64,000 nucleotides of DNA, taken from the NCBI GenBank assembly GCA_016190245.1, contig JACPQY010000060.1, forward strand, positions 62,001 to 126,000, given 5' to 3'. Origin of the DNA: Nitrospirota bacterium. Its GTDB lineage: Bacteria > JACPQY01. Shown here piece after piece: positions 50,332 through 59,119 of this stretch. The first letter of the stretch is position 1. Each line of letters starts with the position of its first letter. Made by a program: the position numbers and the translations under genes. Below the pieces are notes generated by a model. It was not told where the DNA came from. It saw only the letters and a program-made list of their open reading frames with translations, and did not search any database.

Positions 50332-50646
50332 GTCTCTTCCTCTGGGATTCCAATCCCCAGTGCCTCGGGCGCAGACCAGCCCTGTGGCGAGGCACACGCA
50401 GGTGGGTGGCCGATACCTCCACCGCGTTACACGTTTCACGACGCCCCCACTCGCCGATGCATGCCGGGTGTGGAACATCATGACCAAGGCTCCGGTCAAT
50501 CTGCTCATGCGTGTTCTCGTGCCTCCATTCCTTGGAGCGTTCGAGAATGACGTGGAGCGCCGGAAGTTGTCGTTGCGACCACGCAACTGTAACGAATCCT
50601 GACCCCGGAGCCACTGACCAAGAAGCGTGAAAGAGCAGCGAACATC
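50332..50646. other. Gene-free divergent spacer (315 bp)
   Basis: Lies between the zf-HC2 gene and the PiT gene. All track ORFs here are short and lack homology-like features. No strong sigma-70 boxes were recognised; regulators of both divergent genes probably bind here. Confidence 0.5.
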
Positions 50647-51795
50647 GTGAACTCGGTTCTCGGGGCTAAAGGTCTCTTCGCTCTTGTGGCCGTCATTGTG
50701 GGACTACTCGCGTTCGCCAATGGGGCAAATGACAACTTCAAGGGCGTGGCAACTCTCTTTGGCAGCGGCACCACCCGCTATCGCTCGGCCCTCGTGTGGG
50801 CCGCGGCGACCACGCTGGCGGGTTCGGTGTGCTCCTTCCTCTTGGCAGGAGAGCTCATGCTCGTGTTCAGTGGAAAGGGCATCGTCCCGAATGAGCTCGT
50901 CGGCCAGCCTGGCTTCCTGTCCGCTGTCGGCGCGGGTGCTGCGGGCTCGGTCCTCCTGGCCACACGTTTCGGCTTCCCCATCTCCACGACTCACGCGCTG
51001 GTCGGCGGGCTTGTTGGAGGGGGTCTGGTTGCCTCAAGCGGGCAAGTCCAATTCGCGGCACTTGCAGGAACCTTCGTATTGCCCTTGATTGCAGGCCCGA
51101 TCGCCGCCTTGGGTCTGACCTTTATCGTCTACGGGCTGGGCACGCGGATCCGTCGCTGGATGGGCATTTCGAAAGAGTTCTGCGTGTGCGTCGGGCGCGA
51201 GGAGCAGGTGGTGGCGGTGGGCCTGAACCCGGCAGGAGAGGGCTACGCAGCAGCTCGGAGCCTGTTCACCGTGCGTGCCGACCAGCCGACGCGCTGCCAC
51301 GAACGCTATCAGGGGGAGTTTGTCGGCCTGGGTGTACAGTCCATCCTCAACGGTGTCCATTTCTTCTCGTCTGGAGCGGTCGGTTTCGCCCGGGGTCTGA
51401 ACGATACGCCCAAGATCGCCGCCCTCCTGATGGTGGCGGGTGCGCTCCGCCCCGAGATGTCGGCCTTGGCGGTCGCGTTGGTGATGGCCTTGGGTGGCCT
51501 CGTGGCCGCTCGCCGCGTGGCGCACACCATGAGTCAGAGAATTACCGAGATGAATCACGGCCAGGGACTTGCCGGCAATCTGGTTACGGCGGCGCTCGTG
51601 GTCTTGGCGTCGCGTTGGGGAATGCCGGTCTCCACGACACACGTCTCGGTCGGTTCGCTCCTGGGTGTCGGGGTTGTTTCACACAAGGCCCGCTGGGCGA
51701 TGATCCGCCAGATCTTGGTTGCCTGGATTGTCACGCTGCCCGTGGCTGCGGGGCTCTCCGCGGCCACGTATTGTTTGTGGCACAGTTTGAGCTAG
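50647..51795 (+). CDS. PiT-family inorganic phosphate (arsenate) transporter
   Basis: 382 residues, about ten membrane helices in two homologous halves. Signatures: FANGANDNFKGVATLFGSG (first half), STTHALVGGLVGGG, then ARGLNDTPKIAALLMVAG and STTHVSVGSLLGVG (second half). The family imports metal-phosphate with protons and also takes up arsenate. A middle cytosolic loop (about 170-230) holds CVCVGREEQ. The GTG start lacks a strong ribosome site. It precedes the radical SAM-ArsM fusion by 10 bp, so the two form an operon and phosphate or arsenate handling is a fair reading of the cluster. Confidence 0.9.
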   Translation: MNSVLGAKGLFALVAVIVGLLAFANGANDNFKGVATLFGSGTTRYRSALVWAAATTLAGSVCSFLLAGELMLVFSGKGIVPNELVGQPGFLSAVGAGAAGSVLLATRFGFPISTTHALVGGLVGGGLVASSGQVQFAALAGTFVLPLIAGPIAALGLTFIVYGLGTRIRRWMGISKEFCVCVGREEQVVAVGLNPAGEGYAAARSLFTVRADQPTRCHERYQGEFVGLGVQSILNGVHFFSSGAVGFARGLNDTPKIAALLMVAGALRPEMSALAVALVMALGGLVAARRVAHTMSQRITEMNHGQGLAGNLVTAALVVLASRWGMPVSTTHVSVGSLLGVGVVSHKARWAMIRQILVAWIVTLPVAAGLSAATYCLWHSLS

Positions 51796-51805
51796 GGAGG
51801 TTGTC

Positions 51806-54463
51806 ATGAAAGAAATCGGAGAAGCTTATTCGGACAAGACGATTTGGCACATTCCCCCTCTCGTGGAGAAGCGGCACGGCGATACCTTCACATTTCTCGA
51901 CCCGGAAGGCCCCAACTGGATCTCGACCGACGCGCGTGGTGCGAGCATTCTGCGTCTGGTCGATGGAAAGATCTCGTTCGCCGAACTGGTCCGGCGCTAC
52001 TCCGAGCATTCAGGCACGGCGATGGCTCTCGCCTGGACACATTGTTTCACCTTTCTGAAGGATGCCGCTCGGGCCGGGCTCGCCGGCCGTCAACCGTTTT
52101 CTAGCAGGCAAGCCTACGAGGGCCGAGCCGCCATCATCGAGCCGGCACTCCGGGAGATTTGGATTCATACGAACAATTCCTGCAATCTTGCGTGTGCCCA
52201 TTGCCTTGTGAGCTCCGGACCCAAGGAGGACAAGGGGCTTGCACTGGACCAGTGGAAAGGCATCTTGGCGCAAGCTTTCGATCTTGGCGCCAGGCAGGTC
52301 TATTTCACCGGTGGCGAGCCGTTCGTTCGGAAGGACATCTTCGACTTGATCGACACCGTCCTGGCCGATCCGGGGCGTAGGCTCGTGATCCTGACCAACG
52401 GGATGCTACTGAAGGGGAGGATTCTCGAACGGCTGAAGGACTATTCAAGACGGCCTCTCACCCTCCAGATCAGTCTGGACGGACCGGATGCGGGGACGAA
52501 CGATCCGATTCGAGGCAAGGGGAGTTTCGAGCCCATCGTCCACGGCATCCGGGCTGGGCTCGACGCAGGTTTCCAGCCGATCGTCACCACCGTTGTAAAC
52601 GAATCGAATCGGCGAAAGGTGGCGGGGGTGACCCGTCTGCTGGGCTCGCTGGGCGTGAAGAGTCACCACCTGCTTTGGCCTCATCTGCGTGGGCGCGCGG
52701 CGATGCTCAATGGAAACTTCACGCTGACGGCCGAGAAGTGCCTGGACGTGTTGCTGGAGGCTCGCGAGGCGGGGCGCGAGGCGGGTGTTGCAGTGGACAA
52801 CTTCGAGTCCTTCCGAGCCCGAATCAGCGGTCGGCGGTTCGTCAGGATGGACCTGACCGGGGCCGGTGTCGAAAGCCTTTGCGTGTATTCGGATGGCCGA
52901 GTGTTCCCGTCCGCCTCGACGGCCGGCTACGCGAACCTATCGTGTGGCAATGCGCTTGAACTGCCCCTGTCGTCCATCTGGGAGAGCGCGAGGGTCCTCG
53001 CCGAGGCGAGACAGGCATCTGTGAAGGACAAGGTGATATGTCGTTCCTGCGAGTGGCGCTACATCTGCGGCGGAGGCGAGATCGAGCACGCATATGCCTA
53101 TTCGCAGAACGGCAAGGCCCGTGCCGCCTACGTGGGGTTCATGGAACACGACCCCTTCTGTGGTCTCTACAAAGGAGCGCTGGAGCGGATTCTTGTGGAG
53201 GAGTCCAAACCAAGGGGCCCTCTCAACAGGACGAGCGGGTTCAACTCGCCCGTGGTGTTTCGTTCGATGGGGGACTCCATCCTCTGCGGGCGGGAATCCG
53301 AACTGACGCGAGGCCGAAACGGCGTGGCCGTGGGTCATTCGTCTTGCCACTTGTCTGTGGACATCGCCCATCTTCGGGAAGACGTGCGGAACTACTACGC
53401 CGAGGCCGCCAAGGAGCCTCAGGAGGCTCTTTGCTGCCCGGTGAAATACGATTCCTCGGAGCTGAGCCACATCCCGAAGGACGTTATCGACCGATTCTAC
53501 GGATGTGGCGGTCCCGTCGCCGCGGCACGGATCAAGGAGGGGGAGGTTGTCGTGGATTTCGGCAGCGGAGCGGGCATCGATTGTTTCATTGCCGCGCGGA
53601 AGGTCGGTTCCTCGGGCGGAGTGATCGGCGTGGACATGACCGACGAGATGCTCGCGGTCGCTGAGCGGTGCAAGGCCGAAGTGGCCGGGCGGCTCGGGTA
53701 CGACGTGGTCGAATTCCGAAAGGGCTTCCTCGAGGAAGTGCCCGTCCCCGACGCCACAGCCGACCTCGTCATGTCCAACTGCGTGGTGAATCTCTCGCCG
53801 GACAAGCGGAAAGTTTTCGCGGAGATGTGGCGCATTCTGAAGGACCATGGGCGCGTGGTGATCTCGGATATCGTCGCCGACAAGGCCGTTCCCTTGGACA
53901 TGCAGCGAGACGTGGAGCTTCGGGGCGCCTGCATCAGCGGTGCGCTGACGGAAGAGGAGTTCCTCGCCTATCTCGAGCGTGCGGGATTCTATGGGTTGCG
54001 ATTGATCGATAGGAAGCCTTGGAAGGAGGTCGAGGGTAGTCGCTTCTCCTCGGTCACGGTGGAAGGATACAAGTTCGAGAAGAAGGCGGGCTGCACCTAC
54101 ATCGGTCAGCGGGTGGTCTACTCCGGTCCGTTCAAGGCCGTGATCGACGAGGAAGGGCACCTCTTTCCGCGAAACGAGCCGGTCGAAGTCTGCACCGACA
54201 CGGCGGCCAAGCTCAGACATTCGCCGTATTCCGGAACATTTGTCGTGTTGGAACCAGATGGCTCAGAGGCCGAATCACCGTCCGGCGAGATCCTGTCCGA
54301 AAACCCTAACCCCGACCCTTCCGCCAAAGGCGGATTCCCTCTCCTCGAAGAGGACCTGCCCGTCCGCCGAGGCGGACAGGCGGGGAGGGATAGGGTGAGG
54401 AATTCTGAAGCCCTCGACTCGGGCTCTAGGATAGGCGCTAAGTGCGGTCCGGGTTGCTGCTGA
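51806..54463 (+). CDS. PqqD-like / radical SAM / SPASM / ArsM-like methyltransferase fusion
   Basis: 885 residues in one frame, strong ribosome site (AGGGAGG). Order: PqqD-like recognition domain (about 25-95); radical SAM core with CNLACAHC at about 129 and FTGGEPFVRKD; SPASM region with CRSCEWRYICGGG near 415; linker; ArsM-like methyltransferase from about 530 (ALCCPVKYD, YGCGGPVAAA, VVDFGSGAGIDCFIAARKVG, SNCVVNLSPDK, GACISGAL), which keeps the cysteines used to bind arsenic; then a C-terminal tail ending CGPGCC. Likely makes an organoarsenical (C-As bond by radical chemistry plus methylation) or modifies a thiol-rich peptide. About 40 residues near the end are encoded by a palindromic repeat. 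Fusion is directly seen, substrate inferred. Confidence 0.85.
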   Translation: MKEIGEAYSDKTIWHIPPLVEKRHGDTFTFLDPEGPNWISTDARGASILRLVDGKISFAELVRRYSEHSGTAMALAWTHCFTFLKDAARAGLAGRQPFSSRQAYEGRAAIIEPALREIWIHTNNSCNLACAHCLVSSGPKEDKGLALDQWKGILAQAFDLGARQVYFTGGEPFVRKDIFDLIDTVLADPGRRLVILTNGMLLKGRILERLKDYSRRPLTLQISLDGPDAGTNDPIRGKGSFEPIVHGIRAGLDAGFQPIVTTVVNESNRRKVAGVTRLLGSLGVKSHHLLWPHLRGRAAMLNGNFTLTAEKCLDVLLEAREAGREAGVAVDNFESFRARISGRRFVRMDLTGAGVESLCVYSDGRVFPSASTAGYANLSCGNALELPLSSIWESARVLAEARQASVKDKVICRSCEWRYICGGGEIEHAYAYSQNGKARAAYVGFMEHDPFCGLYKGALERILVEESKPRGPLNRTSGFNSPVVFRSMGDSILCGRESELTRGRNGVAVGHSSCHLSVDIAHLREDVRNYYAEAAKEPQEALCCPVKYDSSELSHIPKDVIDRFYGCGGPVAAARIKEGEVVVDFGSGAGIDCFIAARKVGSSGGVIGVDMTDEMLAVAERCKAEVAGRLGYDVVEFRKGFLEEVPVPDATADLVMSNCVVNLSPDKRKVFAEMWRILKDHGRVVISDIVADKAVPLDMQRDVELRGACISGALTEEEFLAYLERAGFYGLRLIDRKPWKEVEGSRFSSVTVEGYKFEKKAGCTYIGQRVVYSGPFKAVIDEEGHLFPRNEPVEVCTDTAAKLRHSPYSGTFVVLEPDGSEAESPSGEILSENPNPDPSAKGGFPLLEEDLPVRRGGQAGRDRVRNSEALDSGSRIGAKCGPGCC
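54303..54400. repeat. Palindromic repeat family R5 with two TCCGCC/GGCGGA hairpins inside the fusion gene
   Basis: Starts ACCCTAACCCCGACCC and ends GGGATAGGGTGAGG. Hairpins TCCGCC-AAA-GGCGGA (54320) and TCCGCC-GA-GGCGGA (54363), with CCCTCTCCTC in between. It is translated in frame into the C-terminal tail. Confidence 0.75.
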
Positions 54464-54529
54464 CATGGGCTCCCCGCAATTCTTGGTTTGCTCGCCGGTG
54501 CCGCGAATCGGATTCCCTGAGGAGGCGCG

Positions 54530-56053
54530 ATGACGACGCAGCCCTCAGTCCTGCCCCAAGACCCCCACAACTTGGCGCTTGTCCAGAATGTGCATCCGCG
54601 CGGCTGGAAAAACCCCACGCCGGAAAAACGTTACAACCTCGTGGTCATTGGAGGGGGGACGGCGGGGCTTGTGACCGCCGCCGGTGCGGCCGGCTTGGGC
54701 GCGAAGGTGGCCTTGGTCGAGAAACACCTGCTCGGCGGCGATTGTCTCAACTACGGCTGCGTCCCTTCGAAGGCGTTGATTCGCGCCTCACGGGCTGCGG
54801 CCGACGCGCGCGACGCAGGCGCCTTCGGGGTCACTGGCGCCACGGGCGTGAGTGTGAACTTCCCCGCCGTGATGGAGCGCATGCGAGGGCTTCGCGCGCA
54901 CATCAGCGAGCACGATTCGGCAACAAGGTTTCGGGGCCTGGGCGTGGATGTCTTCCTTGGCGAAGCACGGTTCAACGGAACCGATACGGTAGAGGTTGAT
55001 GGTGCGAAGTTGCGGTTCCGTCGCGCGGTGATCGCCACGGGCGGTCGCGCCACCGGCCTCCCCATCCCCGGGCTCGCAAAGGCCGGTTTCCTCACCAACG
55101 AAACGATCTTCTCCCTTACCCGCCTCCCGGCCAGGCTCGCGGTCATCGGCGCGGGCCCTATTGGATGCGAAATGGCACAGGCCTTCCGGCGTTTTGGCTC
55201 GGAGGTCTGCTTGCTCGAGGCGGAAGGCCACGTCCTGCCGCGTGAAGACCGCGAGGCGGCTTCGATTGTGGCTGGGGCCTTCAAGCGGGACGGGATTCGA
55301 TGCGTCTGTTCCGCGAAAATCTCTGACGTGGAGAGCCAAGGCGCAACAAAGACCATCAGGTACGCCTGCGATGGGACTCCGGTAACCCTCGAGGTGGATG
55401 AAGTTCTTGTCGGTGTCGGTCGATCACCCAACGTGGAGGGACTAGGCTTGGAGTCGGCCGGTATCGAGTACGACACGAAACAGGGCATCAGGGTGGACGA
55501 CCGGCTTAGGACGACCAACCCGCGCGTTCTTGCGGCCGGGGATGTGTGTTCGCGCTACAAGTTCACGCACGCCGCCGACTTCATGGCCCGAATCGTCATC
55601 CAGAATGCGCTCTTCTTCGGCCGGGCGAAGGTAAGCGCCCTCACGATTCCGTGGTGCACGTACACGGACCCCGAGATCGCCCACGTCGGACTCTACGAAC
55701 ACGAGGCTGAGTCCAGGAACATCATGACGCGGACCTTCACTCAGAAACTTGACGAAGTGGACCGCGCCGTTCTGGATGGGGAGTCGGATGGCTTCGTCAA
55801 GGTTCTCATCCAAGAGGGCACCGACAGAATCCTCGGCGCCACGATCGTGGCGAGGCACGCCGGGGAAATGATTTCGGAAATCACGCTGGCGATGACCGGC
55901 AAGCTCGGCCTGAAAACCATCGCCGGCACGATCCACCCATACCCCACTCAGGCCGAGGCCATACGGAAGGTCGGTGACGCTTACAATCGGACGAGGCTGA
56001 CGCCGTTCCTCAAGGGTCTGTTTGCCCGCTGGTTGGCGTTCATGAGACGATAA
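54530..56053 (+). CDS. Mercuric-reductase-like pyridine-nucleotide-disulfide oxidoreductase
   Basis: 507 residues. FAD motif VVIGGGTAGLVTAAGAAGLG, redox-active disulfide GGDCLNYGCVPSK, NAD domain AVIGAGPIGCEMAQAFRRFG, VLAAGDVC, and C-terminal dimer interface with IHPYPTQAEAIRKV. The N-terminal ~30 residues lack a MerA heavy-metal (HMA) domain and the C-terminal Cys-Cys pair of MerA is absent (ends LAFMRR), so it is not a standard mercuric reductase. Start has GGAGG before ATG. Close behind the arsenic-type fusion gene, it may supply reducing power to that pathway; this is inference. Confidence 0.85.
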   Translation: MTTQPSVLPQDPHNLALVQNVHPRGWKNPTPEKRYNLVVIGGGTAGLVTAAGAAGLGAKVALVEKHLLGGDCLNYGCVPSKALIRASRAAADARDAGAFGVTGATGVSVNFPAVMERMRGLRAHISEHDSATRFRGLGVDVFLGEARFNGTDTVEVDGAKLRFRRAVIATGGRATGLPIPGLAKAGFLTNETIFSLTRLPARLAVIGAGPIGCEMAQAFRRFGSEVCLLEAEGHVLPREDREAASIVAGAFKRDGIRCVCSAKISDVESQGATKTIRYACDGTPVTLEVDEVLVGVGRSPNVEGLGLESAGIEYDTKQGIRVDDRLRTTNPRVLAAGDVCSRYKFTHAADFMARIVIQNALFFGRAKVSALTIPWCTYTDPEIAHVGLYEHEAESRNIMTRTFTQKLDEVDRAVLDGESDGFVKVLIQEGTDRILGATIVARHAGEMISEITLAMTGKLGLKTIAGTIHPYPTQAEAIRKVGDAYNRTRLTPFLKGLFARWLAFMRR

Positions 56054-56191
56054 CCGATCGGGGGTACGGGGCGGTGATGAGCCTTCTTTTTGAAAGCCTG
56101 GTTCCCTCCGCAGACAGCCACGCCGCTGGGGGCGTTCCCGGCCAAGCTGCAAGACCCGCGCGCGGACTCCGTGTATGCTTTCTGGACCTGA

Positions 56192-58321
56192 ATGAGACTC
56201 GACGACAAGAAGATCCTGGTTTTCGGCCCACTCATGTATGTTTCGAACCGCCGTGGCAACGCCGATGAGAGGCTGAGCGAGCCGAAAGGCCTCACCTGGT
56301 ACGACACACGAATGGTGCGCACATTTGATCTTCGCATCAACGGTGAAATCCCGAACCTTCTGACGACCGAAGAGCCGCAGCCGAACCTCAGGCGATTCGG
56401 TCTCACCCTGACGGATCGTACATCGGCGGGGCTCTTCCAGCATCCGCGCCATTTCGTCCACATCACGAGGACGCAGTTTCTTGACGCGGCCTTCGTGGAC
56501 GCGCTCGAAATTCGGAATTTCACACCACGGCCCGTTCCGATCCATATTCGCTACCAATGGAGCGCGGACTTCGCCGACGTCTCCGAGATTCGCCAGCCGG
56601 GGCTCCACGATGGGGGGGGTCGGCGCGTTGTCGTGGAGCGGCTAGGGTCCGGCGTGCGACTCGCGTATCGAGGACACGACGCCAGGACGTACTTCTGTGA
56701 CATCTTGATGTCTCATCCAGCGGCCAGCGTGCGTGCCGATGGTGGCCGCGTTCGCGTCGCCTTGGCTTCGCGCGGGATCATGCGACTCTCCATCGAAATC
56801 CGCGCGGGAGCGGAAGCCGGCAGGCGGCTGACCGGCCGAAGGAAAGAGGAGCCCCGCACCGACGGGGCCTCCATACCTCTGCGCCTTCGCGCCCTCGAGC
56901 GGCAGCGTGACAAGTGGTTCGACGGAACGGCGACTATCGAGAGCGACAACCCCGCCCTGGACCGCGAACTCGAACGCGCCCTCGACGACGTACGGTGCTT
57001 GGACCTTCCCCTCGATGGCTTATCCGTCCCCTCTGCCGGTGTTCCACTGTTTCACGCTCCCTTTGGGCGAGACATGATCCTCACGGCATTCTCTCTGCTT
57101 CCGTTCCGGCCGCAGATGGCAAGGGAGGTTCTGCTCTTCCTGGCCGAGCGACAGGGCCGTGTGACCGACGTTGTCCGAGAGGAAGAGCCGGGCAAGATCC
57201 TCCACGAACTCCGCCTGGGGGAACTGGCTGGAGCCGGCAAGGTGCCGCACAACCCCTACTATGGAAGCATCGACGTCTCGCTGCTTTTCGTTTCCCTCCT
57301 CCACGAGTACTTCCTCTGGACGGGAGACGAAGGAACCGTTCGCAATCTCGCGCCGGCGCTCGCCCGCGCCTTGGAGTGGGCTGAGGTGCATGGCGACGCG
57401 GACGGCGATGGTTGGATCGAATACGACCGTCTGCCGGGGCGAGGACTCGTCCACAAGGGATGGAAAGACAGTCGGGACAGCCTGACGGACGAGAGGGGGA
57501 GGTCCCCTCGGCCGCCCATCCGACTTGTCGAGGTTCAGGGGTATTGGGTGGATGCTCTCCGCCGTTCATCAGAACTCTTCGGAGCTTTAGGTGACACCCT
57601 GCGGGCATCGCGATGCGCGGTTCGGGGGCGCGAATTGCAGCGCCGTATCGAAAGCCAATTCAGCCTGCCCCGAACGCGCTACACCGCCCTCGCGCTGGAT
57701 GGGGCCTATCGTCAGCTCCGCCTGATCACCTCGAACCCCGGCCATCTGCTCTTTTCAGGCGCCGTCGGCCGACGCGTTGCCCTTTCGATACGCGACCGTC
57801 TCTTCAAGCCCGACATGCATTCCGGCTGGGGGATTCGCACACTTTCATCGGACGAAGCGGCGTATCACCCTCTTCACTACCACCGAGGGACCGTCTGGCC
57901 GCACGACAACGCCATCATCGCCTTCGGTCTGTCGCGATACGGGATGACCTCGGATGCCGCGTCGCTCTTCACGAGTCTTCGCGAAGCGGTGAGCTCCTTG
58001 CCGGGCCGGAGATGGCCTGAGCTGTTTTGCGGATTCGGCCGAACAGATCACCCACTCCCCGTTCCCTACCCACTGGCCTGCGCGCCGCAGGCGTGGTCCG
58101 CAGCGTCGCTGTTCCTGATGCTCCGCGCGTCCATGGGCCTCTTTGCGGACGCGCCGGCGGGCCACCTCGAGCTCCGCAAACCCATCCTGCCGCCGGGGCT
58201 GACGCGTCTTTCGATTCGCGGCTTGCGAATCGGCCGATCGGTCGGAACGCTGTCCGTTTCCCGTGCCCGTTGTGAGTGGATTCGGCGCTCAGGCCCGAAG
58301 ATTCGGCTCCGTAGGCTCTGA
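56192..58321 (+). CDS. Glycogen-debranching/amylo-alpha-1,6-glucosidase-like protein
   Basis: 709 residues. N-terminal GDE-type domain (about 20-215: GLTWYDTRMVRTFDLRING, RNFTPRPVPIHIRYQW) and a C-terminal (alpha/alpha)6 barrel (about 270-650) with PFGRDMILTAFSLLPF, GDADGDGWIEYDR, GWKDSRDSL, HRGTVWPHDNAIIAFGL. Asp/Glu residues in these motifs fit a glucan or trehalose-related glycosidase. Its location before the convergent otsBA genes suggests work on alpha-glucans or trehalose. The 3' end overlaps otsB by 33 bp on the opposite strand. A TATGCT box lies 12 nt before the ATG. Confidence 0.82.
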   Translation: MRLDDKKILVFGPLMYVSNRRGNADERLSEPKGLTWYDTRMVRTFDLRINGEIPNLLTTEEPQPNLRRFGLTLTDRTSAGLFQHPRHFVHITRTQFLDAAFVDALEIRNFTPRPVPIHIRYQWSADFADVSEIRQPGLHDGGGRRVVVERLGSGVRLAYRGHDARTYFCDILMSHPAASVRADGGRVRVALASRGIMRLSIEIRAGAEAGRRLTGRRKEEPRTDGASIPLRLRALERQRDKWFDGTATIESDNPALDRELERALDDVRCLDLPLDGLSVPSAGVPLFHAPFGRDMILTAFSLLPFRPQMAREVLLFLAERQGRVTDVVREEEPGKILHELRLGELAGAGKVPHNPYYGSIDVSLLFVSLLHEYFLWTGDEGTVRNLAPALARALEWAEVHGDADGDGWIEYDRLPGRGLVHKGWKDSRDSLTDERGRSPRPPIRLVEVQGYWVDALRRSSELFGALGDTLRASRCAVRGRELQRRIESQFSLPRTRYTALALDGAYRQLRLITSNPGHLLFSGAVGRRVALSIRDRLFKPDMHSGWGIRTLSSDEAAYHPLHYHRGTVWPHDNAIIAFGLSRYGMTSDAASLFTSLREAVSSLPGRRWPELFCGFGRTDHPLPVPYPLACAPQAWSAASLFLMLRASMGLFADAPAGHLELRKPILPPGLTRLSIRGLRIGRSVGTLSVSRARCEWIRRSGPKIRLRRL

Positions 58322-59110
58322 GACTGCTTCAGTGCACACCCGTTCAAGCAACTCCAGCACGCGGGCCGGATTGGCGAGACGATACTCGGCAGCGCTGGGC
58401 AGCGGTTTGCCCACTCGGACGGTGACAGCCTTCCCTCGAAGCGCACGGAAGGCGGCCTCGTCGCTCGTGTCATCGCCGATGTAGACGACGGCGGGTCGCC
58501 GCCACCGTCCGTTCCGGCTGATCAGAAGCTGCGACACGGCCCAGCCTTTGTCGATCCCCCTGGGGCCGACCTCGATCCCGTAGGCGTTTTCAGCCACCAC
58601 GAGGCACCGGCGCCTGTCGAGCCGCCGAAGTCGCGCGCGCACGATCTGAGCCACCTCGGTCCTTGCGGCCGGCGGCAGCAGTCGCGCCTGCACGCCGACG
58701 CAGCCCCACTTGTCCTCGATGATCAGATCGGGAAAGCGTGCCAAGTCCCGAAGCAGCGATCGATGCATGCGGCGGACAAGGGGCCGAAGCGCGCGCACAC
58801 GGGGGTGCCATGTGGCTTTCCCCCCGGGCCGCTTGGTCTGAGCCCCGTACGCGCCCAGGTGCGTCAGGCCTCGAATCGGCAGCAGCCTGACCAACTGGGC
58901 TGCCGTCCGACCGCTGACCATGAAGACACGAACGTTCGAGAACCTGACAAGCCTACGTAGCGCCTCGAGGACAGGCCTCGGAGTCCGCGCGTCTCCCGGC
59001 CGATCCTTCAGTTCCGCAAGCGTGCCGTCGTAGTCCAGACAGAGGAGGAGGGGGGTGCCGTGCCGCCGCGCCAAGCCGATCCGGGACACGATTCGGTCAA
59101 TGTCGGCCAT
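58289..59110 (-). CDS. otsB: Trehalose-6-phosphate phosphatase
   Basis: HAD phosphatase that releases trehalose from trehalose-6-phosphate. 273 residues. Motif I LCLDYDGTLAEL, motif II VSGRTAAQL, conserved HLGAYGAQ, IEDKWGCVGVQ, GIDKGWAVSQLL (motif III Lys) and YIGDDTSDEAAFRAL (motif IV). It follows otsA after 9 bp on the same strand, so the pathway is encoded as one unit. The HLGAYG motif differs slightly from the more usual (A/G)xHG. Confidence 0.92.
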   Translation of the reverse strand: MADIDRIVSRIGLARRHGTPLLLCLDYDGTLAELKDRPGDARTPRPVLEALRRLVRFSNVRVFMVSGRTAAQLVRLLPIRGLTHLGAYGAQTKRPGGKATWHPRVRALRPLVRRMHRSLLRDLARFPDLIIEDKWGCVGVQARLLPPAARTEVAQIVRARLRRLDRRRCLVVAENAYGIEVGPRGIDKGWAVSQLLISRNGRWRRPAVVYIGDDTSDEAAFRALRGKAVTVRVGKPLPSAAEYRLANPARVLELLERVCTEAVSEPTEPNLRA

Positions 59111-59119
59111 GGGTGACTG

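Noticed and set aside
52937-54220. 427-residue minus-strand ORF
   Set aside because: Antisense of the radical SAM-ArsM fusion, which has all expected motifs.
54530-56053. True mercuric reductase
   Set aside because: No N-terminal HMA domain and no C-terminal vicinal cysteines; only the MerA-like disulfide fold is supported.
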